A stretch of 64,000 bases of DNA from Xanthomonas cissicola (GTDB lineage: Bacteria; Pseudomonadota; Gammaproteobacteria; Xanthomonadales; Xanthomonadaceae). The position numbers and the translations under genes are program-made. Below are positions 37,468 through 47,834 of this stretch, piece after piece. The stretch's first letter is position 1. Every line of letters starts with the position of its first letter. The notes beneath the pieces were generated by a model. It was not told where the DNA came from. It was given only the letters and a program-made list of their open reading frames with translations, and searched no databases. The stretch is taken from assembly GCF_008801575.1 (NCBI RefSeq), contig NZ_VZPL01000009.1, positions 44,062 through 108,061 of the forward strand, given 5' to 3'.

Positions 37468-37614
37468 GTGAGTGTGGATAGCTCAGGCTCGTATGTGCGG
37501 GGATGCGCAGAGCGATGCTGAGAGTGCTTCAAGTGCACCCACTGCACACTTCATCCGACGACACGATCCACCCTGCTGCTCGAACTTCAGTGCGCAACAC
37601 ATGCCTGCGGATTC

Positions 37615-38199
37615 TCAGTTCTCCACACCCGCTGCGGTATCGCCACCAAGCGCACCCATGAACTGACGATAGTGGCGCAACTCGTCGATCGAATCGCGCA
37701 CATCGCTCAGGGCGGTATGGGCCGAACTCTTGGCGAACCCGTTGGCCACCGTCGGCGCCCACCGTCGCGCGAGTTCCTTGATGGTGGACACATCCAGGTT
37801 GCGGTAATGGAAATAGCGCTCCAGGCGCGACATCTGGCGGTGCAGGAAGCGGCGATCCTGGCAGATCGAGTTGCCGCACATCGGCGAGGCGCCGGCACGG
37901 ATCCACTCGCTCAGGAATGCAACCGTCTGCGCTTCGGCCTGCGCGTGGGTCACCTGACTGTCGATCACGCGCTGCCACAGACCCGAACGGCGATGTTGAT
38001 TGCGGTTCCATTCGTCCATCGCTTCCAGGGTTTCCAGCGGATGCGCAATGGCCAGTTCCGGTCCCTCGGCAAGCACGTTCAACTGCGCATCGGTCACGAT
38101 GGTGGCGATCTCGATGATGGAATCGCGATCGGTATCCAGGCCGGTCATTTCCAGATCGATCCAGATCAGTCGGTCGTTGCCTGCAAGGTTCTCTGCCAT
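37615..38199 (-). CDS. orn: Oligoribonuclease
   Basis: 194 residues. A DEDDh-type 3'-5' exonuclease that degrades the shortest RNA oligomers, including pGpG from cyclic-di-GMP breakdown. Visible are [10 protein letters not shown] with the first D and E (residues 14 and 16), the second D in the [15 protein letters not shown] region, and H-x4-D in [11 protein letters not shown]. The length is slightly above the usual 180 because of a short C-terminal tail. It is leftward and monocistronic here. Confidence 0.95.
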   Translation of the reverse strand: MAENLAGNDRLIWIDLEMTGLDTDRDSIIEIATIVTDAQLNVLAEGPELAIAHPLETLEAMDEWNRNQHRRSGLWQRVIDSQVTHAQAEAQTVAFLSEWIRAGASPMCGNSICQDRRFLHRQMSRLERYFHYRNLDVSTIKELARRWAPTVANGFAKSSAHTALSDVRDSIDELRHYRQFMGALGGDTAAGVEN

Positions 38200-38270
38200 A
38201 TCGCCGTCCTGTGGAGGCCGTCGCCGGCCGGATGCTGAAGAGGGCGCGCATCATACCGCGGCCACGTCGC

Positions 38271-38786
38271 TCAGGGCGCAAGTGGCGGCTTGCCGCGCTT
38301 GGCCCTGAAGTAATTGGTCAGCCGCAAGCTCGCCTGGGCCGCCAGCACGCCACCGCACACCTGCACGCGATGATTGTGGCGCGGGTCGGCCAGCAGGTCG
38401 AAGACGCTGCCACAGGCGCCGGTCTTGGGATCGCTGGCGGCGAACACCACGCGCGCGATCCGCGCATGAATCATCGCCATCGCGCACATCGCGCACGGCT
38501 CCAGGGTGACGTAGAGCGTGCAGCCGATCAGGCGGTGATTGGCCAGCCGGCGCCCGGCTTCGCGCATCGCCACGATTTCGGCATGCGCGCTGGGATCGTG
38601 GCTGGCGATATTGAAGTTCCAGCCTTCGCCGAGCACGTTGCCTTGCGCATCGACCAGCACTGCGCCGACCGGGATTTCGTCATAGTCGCGCTCGGCACGC
38701 TCGGCCAATTGCAAGGCGTGCTGCATCCAGTGCACGTCGATCGCCGCGTGCGGCGTATCGGTCGGCGCATCGGTGGGCATGCTCAC
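38271..38786 (-). CDS. tadA: tRNA-specific adenosine deaminase
   Basis: 171 residues. It converts A34 to inosine in the anticodon of tRNA-Arg(ACG). The zinc and catalytic set is H68-A-E70 ([10 protein letters not shown]) and P97-C98-x2-C101 ([10 protein letters not shown]). The C-terminal FRAKRGK tail helps tRNA binding. The start overlaps the stop of mntR by four bases. Confidence 0.93.
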   Translation of the reverse strand: MSMPTDAPTDTPHAAIDVHWMQHALQLAERAERDYDEIPVGAVLVDAQGNVLGEGWNFNIASHDPSAHAEIVAMREAGRRLANHRLIGCTLYVTLEPCAMCAMAMIHARIARVVFAASDPKTGACGSVFDLLADPRHNHRVQVCGGVLAAQASLRLTNYFRAKRGKPPLAP

Positions 38787-39265
38787 GTGGCCGAACCGCC
38801 CTGGCGGTCGAGGAACGCGGCGAACGCGGCAACCGTGGCTTCGCTGACATGGTGTTCGATGCCCTCCGCGTCGCGGCGCGCGGTGGCTTCATCGATGCCC
38901 AGCGCAAGCAGGAAGCGCTCCACGATCTGGTGGCGCTGCCGGCTGGATGCGGCCAGCGCCTCACCGGCCGGGGTCAGGAACACCCCGCGGTAGGGCCGCT
39001 GCACGACCCAACCATCGCGCACCAGCCGCTTGAGCATCTTGGCCACGGTGGGCTGCGCTACGCCCAGGCGCGCAGCGATATCGACCTGACGTGCCTCGCC
39101 GCCATCCACCAGCAGATCCGAGATCAGCTCCACGTAGTCTTCGACCAGCTCGGCGCGGCGCGCTTCGCGCACCTGACGGAAGCTCTCCATGTGCACCTGC
39201 GCATCGATCAGGACCGGCGCGGCCGCTTCCACCTTTTCGCTCTTGCCCACCCTGTTCCTCGTCAT
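38783..39265 (-). CDS. mntR: Manganese-responsive transcription regulator MntR
   Basis: 160 residues from the ATG at 39265. DtxR/MntR family: an N-terminal winged helix ([20 protein letters not shown], then the [14 protein letters not shown] wing) and a dimerisation domain with the metal-binding region containing EGIEHHVSE. It represses manganese uptake when Mn2+ is abundant. The divergent gene mntH starts 127 bases away, with a palindrome between them. The stop overlaps tadA's start. Confidence 0.93.
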   Translation of the reverse strand: MTRNRVGKSEKVEAAAPVLIDAQVHMESFRQVREARRAELVEDYVELISDLLVDGGEARQVDIAARLGVAQPTVAKMLKRLVRDGWVVQRPYRGVFLTPAGEALAASSRQRHQIVERFLLALGIDEATARRDAEGIEHHVSEATVAAFAAFLDRQGGSAT

Positions 39266-39346
39266 CGTCGCCGGCGTCGATGCCGGGACGCATAGTTTGA
39301 AGCACACAGCAGATCCATACGATTGAAATTGCCAATGCTCAACAGC

Positions 39347-39360
39347 ATAGCAACTGCTAT
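39347..39360. promoter_or_regulatory. Probable MntR operator
   Basis: The perfect palindrome ATAGCA-AC-TGCTAT lies in the mntR/mntH divergent region, 32 bases before the mntH ATG, embedded in a short AT-rich stretch with a TTGAAA (39323-39328) upstream. Position and symmetry suit a DtxR-family dimer. Confidence 0.6.
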
Positions 39361-39392
39361 ATCATGCGCTTAACCCGTTTCGACCCGAGTGC

Positions 39393-40727
39393 ATGTCCGC
39401 CGACACCGCCGCCTCAGCGCCATCGTCAGCCACCGCCATCGGCGGTCTGGGCGACCACCAAGCCAGCGTCTCTGTGCCCAACAGCGGCCATTGGTGGTTC
39501 CGCCTACTGGCCTTCCTGGGACCGGGCTACATGGTGTCGGTGGGCTATATGGACCCGGGCAACTGGGCCACCGATCTGGCCGGCGGCTCGCAGTTCGGCT
39601 ACCTGCTGCTGTCGGTGATCCTGTTGTCGAACCTGATGGCGATCGTGCTGCAAGGCCTGTCCGCGCGGCTGGGTATCGCCACCGGGCTGGACCTGGCGCA
39701 GGCCTGTCGCGCGCGTTACCCGCGTGGCGTCAATCTGGCGCTGTGGGGCATCTGCGAGCTGGCCATCATCGCCTGCGACCTGGCAGAGGTCATCGGTACC
39801 GCGATTGCGTTAAAGCTGTTGTTCGGGATTCCGCTCACCATGGGCGCGATCATCACCGCGGTGGATGTGGTGCTGGTGTTGTTGCTGATGAACCGCGGTT
39901 TCCGCGCGCTGGAAGCCTTCGTGATCGCGCTGCTGCTGATCATCTTCGCGTGTTTCGGGATCCAGATCGCGTTGGCCGCGCCACCGATCGCGGCGGTACT
40001 GGGCGGTTTCATTCCGCGTGCGCAGGTGGTCACCGACCCGCAGGCGCTGTATCTGGCGATCGGCATCATCGGTGCGACGGTGATGCCGCATAACCTGTAT
40101 CTGCACTCGTCGATCGTGCAGACGCGCGCGTATCCACGGACCGATGTCGGCCGGAAATCCGCGCTGCGTTGGGCGGTCACCGACAGCACGGTGGCGTTGA
40201 TGTTCGCGCTGTTCATCAATGCCTCGATCCTGATCCTGGCCGCGGCGGTGTTTCATGCGCAGGGCCGCACCGACGTGCAGGAGATCGAACAGGCGCATGC
40301 GTTGCTGGCGCCGATGCTGGGCGTCGGCCTGGCCTCGACGCTGTTTGCGGTGGCGCTGCTCGCCTCGGGCATCAACTCCACCGTGACCGCAACGCTGGCC
40401 GGGCAGATCGTGATGGAAGGCTTCCTGCAATTACGCCTGCCGCCATGGATACGGCGCTTGCTCACCCGCGGCATCGCGATCGTGCCGGTGGTCATCGTGA
40501 CCTGGCTGTATGGCGAAGCCGGTACCGCGCGGTTGTTGGTACTCAGCCAGGTGGTGTTGTCGATGCAGCTGCCGTTTGCGGTGATTCCGCTGGTGCGCTT
40601 CGTGTCCGATCGGCAGTTGATGGGCGCGCTGGTAGCGCCAGCATGGCTGGTACGCATCGCGTGGGTGATCGCTGCGGTGATCGTATGCCTCAATCTGAAG
40701 CTGCTGTGGGATACCGCGCTGCATTGA
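39393..40727 (+). CDS. mntH: Nramp-family Mn2+/divalent-metal transporter
   Basis: 444 residues with about eleven membrane helices. The metal-binding motif D54-P-G-N57 ([11 protein letters not shown]) in helix 1 and M-P-H in helix 6 ([12 protein letters not shown]) are both present. It imports Mn2+ (and other divalent metals) with protons across the inner membrane. Divergent from mntR, with an operator palindrome between them, so manganese repression is expected. Confidence 0.94.
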   Translation: MSADTAASAPSSATAIGGLGDHQASVSVPNSGHWWFRLLAFLGPGYMVSVGYMDPGNWATDLAGGSQFGYLLLSVILLSNLMAIVLQGLSARLGIATGLDLAQACRARYPRGVNLALWGICELAIIACDLAEVIGTAIALKLLFGIPLTMGAIITAVDVVLVLLLMNRGFRALEAFVIALLLIIFACFGIQIALAAPPIAAVLGGFIPRAQVVTDPQALYLAIGIIGATVMPHNLYLHSSIVQTRAYPRTDVGRKSALRWAVTDSTVALMFALFINASILILAAAVFHAQGRTDVQEIEQAHALLAPMLGVGLASTLFAVALLASGINSTVTATLAGQIVMEGFLQLRLPPWIRRLLTRGIAIVPVVIVTWLYGEAGTARLLVLSQVVLSMQLPFAVIPLVRFVSDRQLMGALVAPAWLVRIAWVIAAVIVCLNLKLLWDTALH

Positions 40728-41341
40728 GATGCGGCATCGGCGCGGGTATTGCGCCAGCGTTCGATCAATTGTTTCGTATCGCCCGGACAACTGGAAGACG
40801 ATGTCGCGCTTTCTTCCCTTCAACCCGCACCATCGCTGTTGGTGATGCTTGAGAGATTACAAAACGTGTCCTGCAAGGATGGGTGAGCAAGGTCTCTTCA
40901 GCGAACTCGACTGAGTTCAGGGCGCGGTGCCATCGCCGCTCGCGGGACACGCCGCAGGTACGTCCGTGTAGGCTCGATGGCGGCGTCCATGCCGCCAACG
41001 GTCCTGCAAGCAGCGCGCACGCCGAACCAGACAAGTGTCGGTGACCTTATTGAAGAGCGAAGTACCGCGCCGGACTTGCTTGAGGCAGCTGCAAGCGCTG
41101 TGCGCATGTTTACGCTTCTTCCATTACGGCTGCGCATCGCGCGAATCGATCACATTCTGCGCTAGTGGGTGCACTGCGCACGCGCGTGCAATCTGCCTTG
41201 TGCCTCACGCGCTCTACTTGGCGCATGCACCGGTCTGTCCGTTGCCTGCAGTGGCCTTGCGCTGCTTGGGCATGCCTGACATGACGCGCCAACGCGCGCA
41301 TGCGACCGCCGGGCTGCATGCCCTCGCCCGCAGGAGTTCTT
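40728..41341. other. Intergenic stretch with a dispersed repeat
   Basis: The right-hand part of 40860-41110 is the repeat described separately. The remainder holds only short open frames without features. The small minus-strand frames here (40765-41034, 40898-41137) are translations of the repeat. Confidence 0.55.
40916..41107 (+). repeat. Dispersed intergenic repeat, copy 3
   Basis: The same word order as copy 1 at 22225: GCGCGGTGCCATCGCCGCTC, GGACACGCCGCAGGTACGTC, GTAGGCTCGATGGCGGCGTC, TGCCGCCAACGGTCCTGCAA, ACCAGACA, then GAAGAGCGAAGTACCGCGCC. A separate GTGTCCTGCAAGGATGGGTG word at 40867 belongs to the same family's flank. Confidence 0.75.
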
Positions 41342-42334
41342 ATGGATCCGTTCGAGGCGCATCCGGCCGATGCCGGGCGCCGCCACTTTCTCATTTCCGG
41401 CACGGCAGCCGTGGCAGCGTTATCGCTGCCACATCTCGCCAGCGCTGCCGCGGCCACGCGCATGCCATCCACCTCGCCGCCCCACTCGTCCACTCACGGA
41501 GTCAAGCAGATGTCCAATTTCGTCAAACGTCCCGACGGGGCCAATATTTTCTACAAGGACTGGGGCAAGGGCCAACCGGTCGTGTTTTCGCACGGCTGGC
41601 CGCTCAGCGCCGATGCCTGGGATGCGCAGATGTTGTTCATGGGCCAGCACGGCTATCGCGTGATTGCGCATGACCGCCGCAGCCACGGCCGTTCATCGCA
41701 GACCTGGGACGGCAACGATATGGATACCTACGCCGACGATCTGGCTGCGGTGATCGAGGCGCTGGACCTGAAAGACGCAATCCTGGTGGGCCATTCCACC
41801 GGCGGTGGCGAAGTGGCGCATTACGTCGGCCGGCATGGCAGCAAGCGCGTGGCCAAGGTGGTGCTTGTGGGCGCCGTGCCGCCGCAGATGGTCAAGAGCC
41901 CGACCAACCCGGGCGGCCTGCCGATGAGCGTGTTCGACGGCATTCGCGACGGTGTGGCCAAGGATCGGTCGCAGTTTTACCAGGACCTGACCACGCCGTT
42001 CTTCGGCGCCAACCGCGATGGCAACAAGGTCACCCAGGGCATGCGCGATGCGTTCTGGCTGCAAGGCATGTTGGGTGGGCACAAGGGCCAGTACGACTGC
42101 ATCAGGGAATTTTCCGAAGTCGATTACACGCCCGACCTGAAGAAGATCGATGTGCCGGCGCTGGTGGTACACGGCGACGACGATCAGATCGTGCCGATCG
42201 ATGCGTCCGGCAAGATGTCGGCCAAGATCATCAAGAATGCAGAGTTGAAGATCTATGCCGGCGCGCCGCACGGCCTGACCGTCACCCATGCGGACCAGTT
42301 CAACAAGGATCTGTTGGCGTTCGCAAAAGCCTGA
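41342..42334 (+). CDS. Alpha/beta hydrolase, non-heme haloperoxidase/arylesterase type, with Tat-like signal
   Basis: 330 residues from the ATG at 41342, preceded by AGGAG. Residues 12-37 look like a twin-arginine signal ([20 protein letters not shown]). The hydrolase domain starts near 57, where an internal ATG could give a cytosolic form. The catalytic triad is S152 (VGHSTGGG), D281 (HGDDDQIVP) and H310 (GAPHG), with the oxyanion HGWP. The domain matches chloroperoxidase-like esterases that hydrolyse esters or form peracids. It converges with the MFS/XapX operon. Confidence 0.88.
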   Translation: MDPFEAHPADAGRRHFLISGTAAVAALSLPHLASAAAATRMPSTSPPHSSTHGVKQMSNFVKRPDGANIFYKDWGKGQPVVFSHGWPLSADAWDAQMLFMGQHGYRVIAHDRRSHGRSSQTWDGNDMDTYADDLAAVIEALDLKDAILVGHSTGGGEVAHYVGRHGSKRVAKVVLVGAVPPQMVKSPTNPGGLPMSVFDGIRDGVAKDRSQFYQDLTTPFFGANRDGNKVTQGMRDAFWLQGMLGGHKGQYDCIREFSEVDYTPDLKKIDVPALVVHGDDDQIVPIDASGKMSAKIIKNAELKIYAGAPHGLTVTHADQFNKDLLAFAKA

Positions 42335-42358
42335 TCGAGGTTGAATGGATCAGCGAGA

Positions 42359-42388
42359 GGCCGGCTCGAGAGAGCCGGCCTTTTTTTT
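42359..42388 (+). terminator. Rho-independent terminator after the hydrolase gene
   Basis: GGCCGGCTC and GAGCCGGCC arms with a GAGA loop are followed by eight T, 25 bases after the stop. Confidence 0.92.
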
Positions 42389-42641
42389 GATCTGGCGTTA
42401 GGGATCGTACAAGAACAGCTCACGCACTCAGACAGCTTGTTGTCGGGCCGCATCGACGGTGCGCTCATATCTGCACCTTGCCAGTGATAGATCCCGATCG
42501 CACACCGGCCATGTCTGCCTGATGGTGACAGTCGTTGCTGTTCGCTGCGCTTCGCAGACTTGGTCGAGATCTTGGTTGGCTGAGGGCATCACGCGCTTGC
42601 CGCTTGCAGGACACGCCGCGAGCCCCCGACACCGTGCCGCT
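42389..42641. other. Short intergenic region with a partial dispersed repeat
   Basis: The CGCTTGCCGCTTGCAGGACA word followed by CGCCGCGAGCCCC at about 42591-42624 is a truncated copy of the dispersed repeat. No gene is seen. Confidence 0.5.
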
Positions 42642-42800
42642 TCAGCGCAGCACCCAGTCAGCCAGCAGGAACCCGCCGCTCATCGCCACGACGAGCAATG
42701 CACCGGTCAGACGTGGCGGAGCGGGCAGCGGCAAGTCGAGCAACCGGCAGCCGATGCCGATCGCCCATGCGAGCAGTACCCCGAGCACTGCCAGGCTCAT
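42642..42800 (-). CDS. XapX-domain membrane protein (second of a tandem pair)
   Basis: 52 residues. Two short membrane segments (LAVLGVLLAWAIGIGCRL and GALLVVAMSGGFLLADW) flank the XapX-type loop LPLPAPPRL. XapX (DUF1427) proteins are tiny inner-membrane proteins of unknown function, often near nucleoside or isochorismatase-like genes. It starts at 42800, overlapping the stop of a paralogous gene by four bases. The two share the GxxCRxxxxPxPAP pattern. Confidence 0.8.
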   Translation of the reverse strand: MSLAVLGVLLAWAIGIGCRLLDLPLPAPPRLTGALLVVAMSGGFLLADWVLR

Positions 42801-43027
42801 GCGTCGCCCTGCCGGCCCACGCGGCCGCCGGGCCCGCCGCAATGCCCCAGATTCTTGGCGGCACGCTGGGCCAGAAAGCGGTCGGCCAGTGCATAGCCGC
42901 ACGTCATTGCCAGCACCAGCAGCGCGCCGACGAAAGCCGTCGGAGCAGGCGATGGAATGCCGGCCATGCGGCAGCCCAAGCCGATTGCCACACCCAACGC
43001 GACACCGCTGATGAACTTCCAGTTCAT
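42797..43027 (-). CDS. XapX-domain membrane protein (first of a tandem pair)
   Basis: 76 residues. The N-terminal 52 (KFISGVALGVAIGLGCRMAG, then SPAPTAFVGALLVLAMTCGY) align with the following gene. An extra charged tail ends LGHCGGPGGRVGRQGDA. Both predicted helices are short. It lies five bases after the MFS gene stop and overlaps its paralogue by ATGA, so all three are one transcript. Confidence 0.8.
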   Translation of the reverse strand: MNWKFISGVALGVAIGLGCRMAGIPSPAPTAFVGALLVLAMTCGYALADRFLAQRAAKNLGHCGGPGGRVGRQGDA

Positions 43028-43032
43028 GGGCA

Positions 43033-44661
43033 TCAGATATCCGAGTGCGCGTGCGGCGGCAGCGCAGCACCGCCGCCACCGACGAAGTGGCGCACCACCG
43101 GCGCGCGCTCGCCGTGATGCAGGGCGCGGATCTGTTCCTGTAATTGGCGGTCGTCGCCGGTGACGCGTTCGTGCTGCCGCAAATGCTCCAGCCAGGAAGC
43201 GAGGATGAAGTATTCCAGTTGCACACCCGGCGTTGCAGCGTCTTCGGCGATGCCCCAGACCACGGCGCCATCGCGGCGGCGCGCATTGCCCAGTTGCGTC
43301 ATCAACTGCAAGAACGCGACGCGTGCCTCGGCAGCGATACGGTATTCCACTGTCACCAGCACCGGGCCGCGGTCGTGCTCGACGCGATCGACTTGCGCAG
43401 GTGCAGGCCAATGCCCACCGGGGGCGAGGTCCAGCTGTTCGGTTCCGGCAATCCGCGCGCGTTTGACCACTAGCGCGGCGATCACTGCACCGGCGGCGGC
43501 GATCTGCAGTGCTGTGGCAATCGACGTGCGTTGGGCCAACGCACCCCATAACAGCGAGCCACTGGCCATGCCTGCGGAAAACACCACGATATATAGCGAC
43601 AATGCACGGGCACGCACCCACGCAGGGACGGCGGTCTGTGCGGCGATCTGCAACGACGACAGCACCGTGATCCAGGCCAGGCCGTTCACCACCATCACCA
43701 CGCACAACACGCCAAGCAGCCGCGACAACGCCAACCCCAGCAGCGATGCGGCGCACACCAGGGTGGCAACGAACACCAACAGATCGCGGTCGTAGTGCGC
43801 ACGCAGGCGCGGCAACAGCAAGGCGCCGCTGATCGCTCCGACGCCGATGCAGCCCAGCAAAACGCCGTAGCTGCCGGCGCCCAGCTGCATGTCGCGGCGG
43901 ACCACCAACGGCAGCAGCGCGGTCAACGCGCTGGCGAACACAAAAAAGCCGGCGGCCTTGATCAGCACCGCCTGCAGGCGACCGGCGCGCGCGGCGTAGC
44001 GCAACCCTGCGCGCAGGCCTGCGCCAAAGCTCTCCGGCGGCAGCGCCGAGGTGTGCACATCGCGGCGCCACCGCCACAGCACGTACAGCATCATGCCAAA
44101 GGTCAACCCGTTGAGCAGAAAGGCCCACGGCGGGCCGAATTGCGCCACGATCAGCCCACCCACGGCCGGGCCGATCGATCGCGCGATGTTCATGCCGATC
44201 GAATTGAGCGCCACCGCCGAAGCCAGCATCGGGCGCGGCACCAGTTCCGACACGATCGCCGCCTGCGCCGGCATCGCCATTGCTGCGCCCACGCCCATTG
44301 CAAAGGTGAGCGCCACCAAGACCCAAGGCGCCAGCAACTGCAGATGCGCCAATAACGCGAGCGTACCGGCCACCAGCAGCATCCAGAGCTGGGTCAACAG
44401 CAGGTAGCGACGACGGTCGACGATGTCGGCCAGCGTGCCGGCGACCAGTGCCAATAAGACCACCGGCAACGTGGTGGCCGACTGTACCGCCGCCACCATC
44501 AATGGCGAGCCGGTCTGTTCGGCCATCACCCAGGACGCGGCGACATCATTGATCCAGGTACCGATGTTGCTGCCCAGGATCGCCAGCCACAAGGCGCGGA
44601 AAACCGGCTCACGCAGCGGCGCCCACGCACCACCTTCGGCAGGTGCGGCAGAAACACTCAT
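43033..44661 (-). CDS. MFS transporter with C-terminal monooxygenase-like domain
   Basis: 542 residues from the ATG at 44661 (MSVSAAPAEGGAWAPLREPV). The first 400 form twelve predicted helices of the MFS_3/enterobactin-exporter-like group, with WINDVAASWVMAEQTGSPLM and DIVDRRRYLLLTQ. Residues about 430-530 are soluble and resemble an antibiotic-biosynthesis-monooxygenase (ABM) ferredoxin-like fold (VLVTVEYRIAAEARVAFLQL, ending in LHHGERAPVVRHFVGG). This fusion is known in the family. Likely an exporter; substrate unknown. The first 71 codons of the longer frame are unsupported. Confidence 0.85.
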   Translation of the reverse strand: MSVSAAPAEGGAWAPLREPVFRALWLAILGSNIGTWINDVAASWVMAEQTGSPLMVAAVQSATTLPVVLLALVAGTLADIVDRRRYLLLTQLWMLLVAGTLALLAHLQLLAPWVLVALTFAMGVGAAMAMPAQAAIVSELVPRPMLASAVALNSIGMNIARSIGPAVGGLIVAQFGPPWAFLLNGLTFGMMLYVLWRWRRDVHTSALPPESFGAGLRAGLRYAARAGRLQAVLIKAAGFFVFASALTALLPLVVRRDMQLGAGSYGVLLGCIGVGAISGALLLPRLRAHYDRDLLVFVATLVCAASLLGLALSRLLGVLCVVMVVNGLAWITVLSSLQIAAQTAVPAWVRARALSLYIVVFSAGMASGSLLWGALAQRTSIATALQIAAAGAVIAALVVKRARIAGTEQLDLAPGGHWPAPAQVDRVEHDRGPVLVTVEYRIAAEARVAFLQLMTQLGNARRRDGAVVWGIAEDAATPGVQLEYFILASWLEHLRQHERVTGDDRQLQEQIRALHHGERAPVVRHFVGGGGAALPPHAHSDI

Positions 44662-44755
44662 CGCGGCAAGACTCCAGACAATGGGATGAAACAAACGACG
44701 CAGAAGTGTGCCGCGTGCAACATGCAGGCACGAAGATGTACCGGCGATACCGCCA

Positions 44756-46720
44756 TCAGAACGCGAAGCACGCGCATCCCAAGGCACCCCAGAAGCGACG
44801 TAGATCATCGGTGGGGACAGCATGCAGCCCCGCATGCGCGTGCGCGCCGTGGGCTCGACACGCGTGGCCGCGCGCATGCGCGTGCGGCGCAGCGGCTAGC
44901 CCGCTCATCCCGCCTCCAACCTGGTAGCCGCCGAACCGATTCACCGGCGACCAATCCGGCATGGCAGGCGGCAGCGTGGGGGCGAGCGCGGCAAAGTCGC
45001 CCTCGCCATGCACGACACGCCCGCCCAGGACGGTCAGCACGCTGGTGATGTCGGAGATGGCCGCGTCGTCGATGCGGAAGTAATCGTCGGACAACACGAT
45101 GAAGTCGGCCAACTGCCCCGCCGCCAGGGTGCCCTTGTTGGTCTCGTCACCGGAAAACCAGGCGCTGCCCTGCGTCCACAACCGCAGTGTCTGTTCGCGA
45201 TCGAGCAGATTCTCGTCGCCATACAGGGCCAGACCGCCCACCGTGCGGCCGGTGACCAGCCACGACAGCGCCACCCACGGGTTGTAGCTGGCCACGCGGG
45301 TGGCATCGGTGCCTGCGCCGACCGGAATTCCCGCTGCGAGCATGCGTCGCACTGGCGGCGTCTGCCTTGCAGCCTGCACGCCATAGCGCCGCACGAACGC
45401 CTCACCCTGGTAGGCCATGCGATGTTGCACGGCGATGCCGCCGTTCAAGGCGCGAATGCGCTCGATATTGCGCGGGGTAATCGTTTCGGCATGGTCGATG
45501 AACCAGTGCAGGCCATCGAACGGGATGTCGGCGTTGACCTTTTCGTAGACATCGAGAATGCGCGCGATGCTTTCGTCGTATGTTGCATGGATACGGAATG
45601 GCCAGCGCTTTTCCACCAGCAGCCGCACCACTTGCTCCAGCTCGGGTTCCAGCTCCGCCGGCAGCTCCGGGCGCGGCTCGCTGAATTGTTCGAAGTCTGC
45701 AGCGGAAAATACCAGCATCTCGCCGGCGCCGTTGTGACGCAGCAGGTCATCGCCCTTGCGTAACGGCAGTACTTCGGTCCAGCAGCGGAAGTCTTCGACC
45801 TCCCTGCCCTTGTTCTGGGTGAACAGGTTATAGGCAATACGCACGCTCAGTTGATCGGCCGCATGCAGCTGTTCGATGACCTGGTAATCCTCCGGATAGT
45901 TCTGGAAACCACCGCCGGCATCGATCACCGAGGTGACCCCGAGCCGGTTGAGCTCGCGCATGAAATGGCGAGTGGAGTTGGCCTGGTATTCCAGCGGCAG
46001 GCGCGGGCCTTAGGCGAGGCTTGCGTAGAGAATCAACGCGTTGGGCTTGGCCAGCAGCAGACCCGTTGGGTTGCCCAGCTTGTCGCGCTCGATGCGCCCT
46101 CCCGGCGGATCCGGGGTGGCCTTGTCGTAGCCGCAGGCTCGCAGCGCTGCGCGATTGAGTAAGGCACGATCGTACAGATGCAACAGAAACACCGGCGTTT
46201 CCGGCGCGATGGCGTTGATCTCCTCAAGCGTGGGCAGGCGTTTTTCAGCGAATTGATACGCAGTGAAACCGCCGACCACGCGCACCCACTGCGGCGCTGG
46301 CGTGCGATCGACCTGCGCCTTCAGCATCGCCATTGCATCGGCCAGCGAGCGCACGCCATCCCAGCGCAGCTCCAGGTTGTAATTCAGACCACCACGGATC
46401 AGGTGCGTGTGGCTGTCGTTGAGGCCGGGCAGCAGACGTCGCCCCTGCGCATCGATGGTGCGCGCGCCCTTTGCCAAGGCCATGATCTGCGCATCGTCGC
46501 CGACTGCCACGATGCGCCCATCGGCAACGGCGATGGCAGTAGCGTTGGGCTGGCGCGGATCGAGCGTGGTGATGCGCGCATTGCGAACGACGAGATCGAC
46601 CATTGAAGACTTCCCTGATGCAGACGAAGCAGCCGGCAATGCACCCAACGCAAGACCGGCTGCGGCGCCCTGCATCCACAAGCGCCGTCCGGCATCGTGC
46701 TTGCCTGGCATGCGGCTCAT
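44756..46720 (-). pseudogene. YtcJ-like amidohydrolase with an in-frame stop
   Basis: One continuous frame from the ATG at 46720 to 44756, 655 codons, is interrupted once by TAA at 46010-46012 in LYASLA-stop-GPRLPLEYQA. Both parts match an exported amidohydrolase: a Tat-like signal (GRRLWMQGAAAGLALGAL), the zinc-site HTH in DSHTHLIRGG, then on the second side the VIDAGGGFQNYPEDY and AGTDATRVASYNPW metal-site segments. A single base change in a lysine codon would explain it. A His/Ala-rich 50-residue tail closes the frame. Without readthrough only a truncated N-terminal 236 residues is made. It overlaps doxX's stop by four bases. Confidence 0.82.
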
Positions 46721-47151
46721 GCCACACGCCTACGCAGGCGATCCAGCGACCAGTCGCCACCACCGGCTGCAGCGAGTGCCAGCAACACCAACATCCACAT
46801 CAGCGGGTATTCCATTCCGCCGTGCATCCAGAACCAGCCCTTGGGCACGGCAACCAGCACGGTGGTTGCGATGAACAGCACTGCCAGTGCGGCGCTGGCA
46901 CGCGTCCACACCGCCAGCAAGACCGCCAGCCCGGAGAGGGTCTGCACCAGGGCCAGCAGCAGCGGCAACGGTGCAGCGGATGGAAAGCCGAACTGATGCA
47001 ACTCAGCGGCAAATCCGGTCAAGCCCGGTCCACCGAACCAGCCCAGCAACTTGCCCAATCCATGCGGCAGCAGGAAGCCGCCGCCAGCGATGCGCAGCAT
47101 CAGCAACGCTGATGAAAGTCCGGCGGTGCCACGTGGTGCCGATACGTTCAA
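46717..47151 (-). CDS. DoxX-family membrane protein
   Basis: 144 residues with four predicted helices and the DoxX pattern: RIAGGGFLLPHGLGKLLGWF, then FGFPSAAPLPLLLALVQTLS and VPKGWFWMHGGMEYPLMWML. DoxX-type proteins are small inner-membrane subunits linked to redox or stress functions. The gene overlaps both its upstream neighbour (isochorismatase-like) and its downstream neighbour (amidohydrolase) by four bases. Confidence 0.88.
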   Translation of the reverse strand: MNVSAPRGTAGLSSALLMLRIAGGGFLLPHGLGKLLGWFGGPGLTGFAAELHQFGFPSAAPLPLLLALVQTLSGLAVLLAVWTRASAALAVLFIATTVLVAVPKGWFWMHGGMEYPLMWMLVLLALAAAGGGDWSLDRLRRRVA

Positions 47152-47804
47152 TGCCCGCCTTCCTGCGCAGCGAACATGCTCTTGGCGTACTGGATGCCGA
47201 TGCCATAGCCACCGGCATGCGCGCGTGCGATGCCGGTGGTCAGCGCATAGGTATCGCCACGTGCCCAGTCGCGCTGCAATTCCAGCAGGTACTGCACACT
47301 GGTCATGGGCGCAGCGCCGGCCTGCACCATGCGCGTGACTGCACGTTCGTGCGCTTCATCGCTCACGTCGCCGCAAGCATCGGTGATGACGTACACCTCG
47401 AACCCTTGTTCGATCGCCGACAGTGTCGGGCCGACGATGCACACACTGGTCCATAGACCGGCGATCACCAGACGCTGCTTGCCGATTGCGTTGATGCGAT
47501 CGATTACCCCCTGGTCTTCCCAGGCGTTCATGCTGGTGCGATCGAATACCGGCTCGCCGGGAAAGATGTCCGGCAACTCGGGGAACAACGGGCCGGAGAA
47601 CGACTTTTCTGCGACGGTCGTCAGGATCACCGGCACCTTGAACCCTTTGGCGCCCTTTGCAATCAAAGACACGTTGTTGCGCAGCGCCGAAATGTCGATG
47701 GTGTGCGTGGCGAACGCCATCTGCGATTGATGGTCGATCAGAATCAGGGTGTGATCGCCGGGCGATAGCAAGGATGTGCCGGGTACGGCAGTTGCAGTGG
47801 TCAT
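47148..47804 (-). CDS. Isochorismatase-family hydrolase (YcaC-like)
   Basis: 218 residues. The cysteine-hydrolase fold has D24 (ILIDHQSQMAF), a lysine at 67 (VAEKSFSGPL) and the nucleophile C122 (GLWTSVCIVGPT), the D-K-C triad of the family. The pattern is close to YcaC. The substrate is unknown; the family includes amide and isochorismate cleavers. It is the first structural gene after the AraC regulator, 30 bases downstream. Confidence 0.9.
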   Translation of the reverse strand: MTTATAVPGTSLLSPGDHTLILIDHQSQMAFATHTIDISALRNNVSLIAKGAKGFKVPVILTTVAEKSFSGPLFPELPDIFPGEPVFDRTSMNAWEDQGVIDRINAIGKQRLVIAGLWTSVCIVGPTLSAIEQGFEVYVITDACGDVSDEAHERAVTRMVQAGAAPMTSVQYLLELQRDWARGDTYALTTGIARAHAGGYGIGIQYAKSMFAAQEGGH

Positions 47805-47834
47805 GCAGGTTGCTCCATGGAAAGCGAAACCGAT

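Noticed and set aside
40765..41137. Two minus-strand small open frames that look conserved with frames at 22190-22597
   Set aside because: The similarity is that of the dispersed DNA repeat, present in both orientations; not evidence for a protein.
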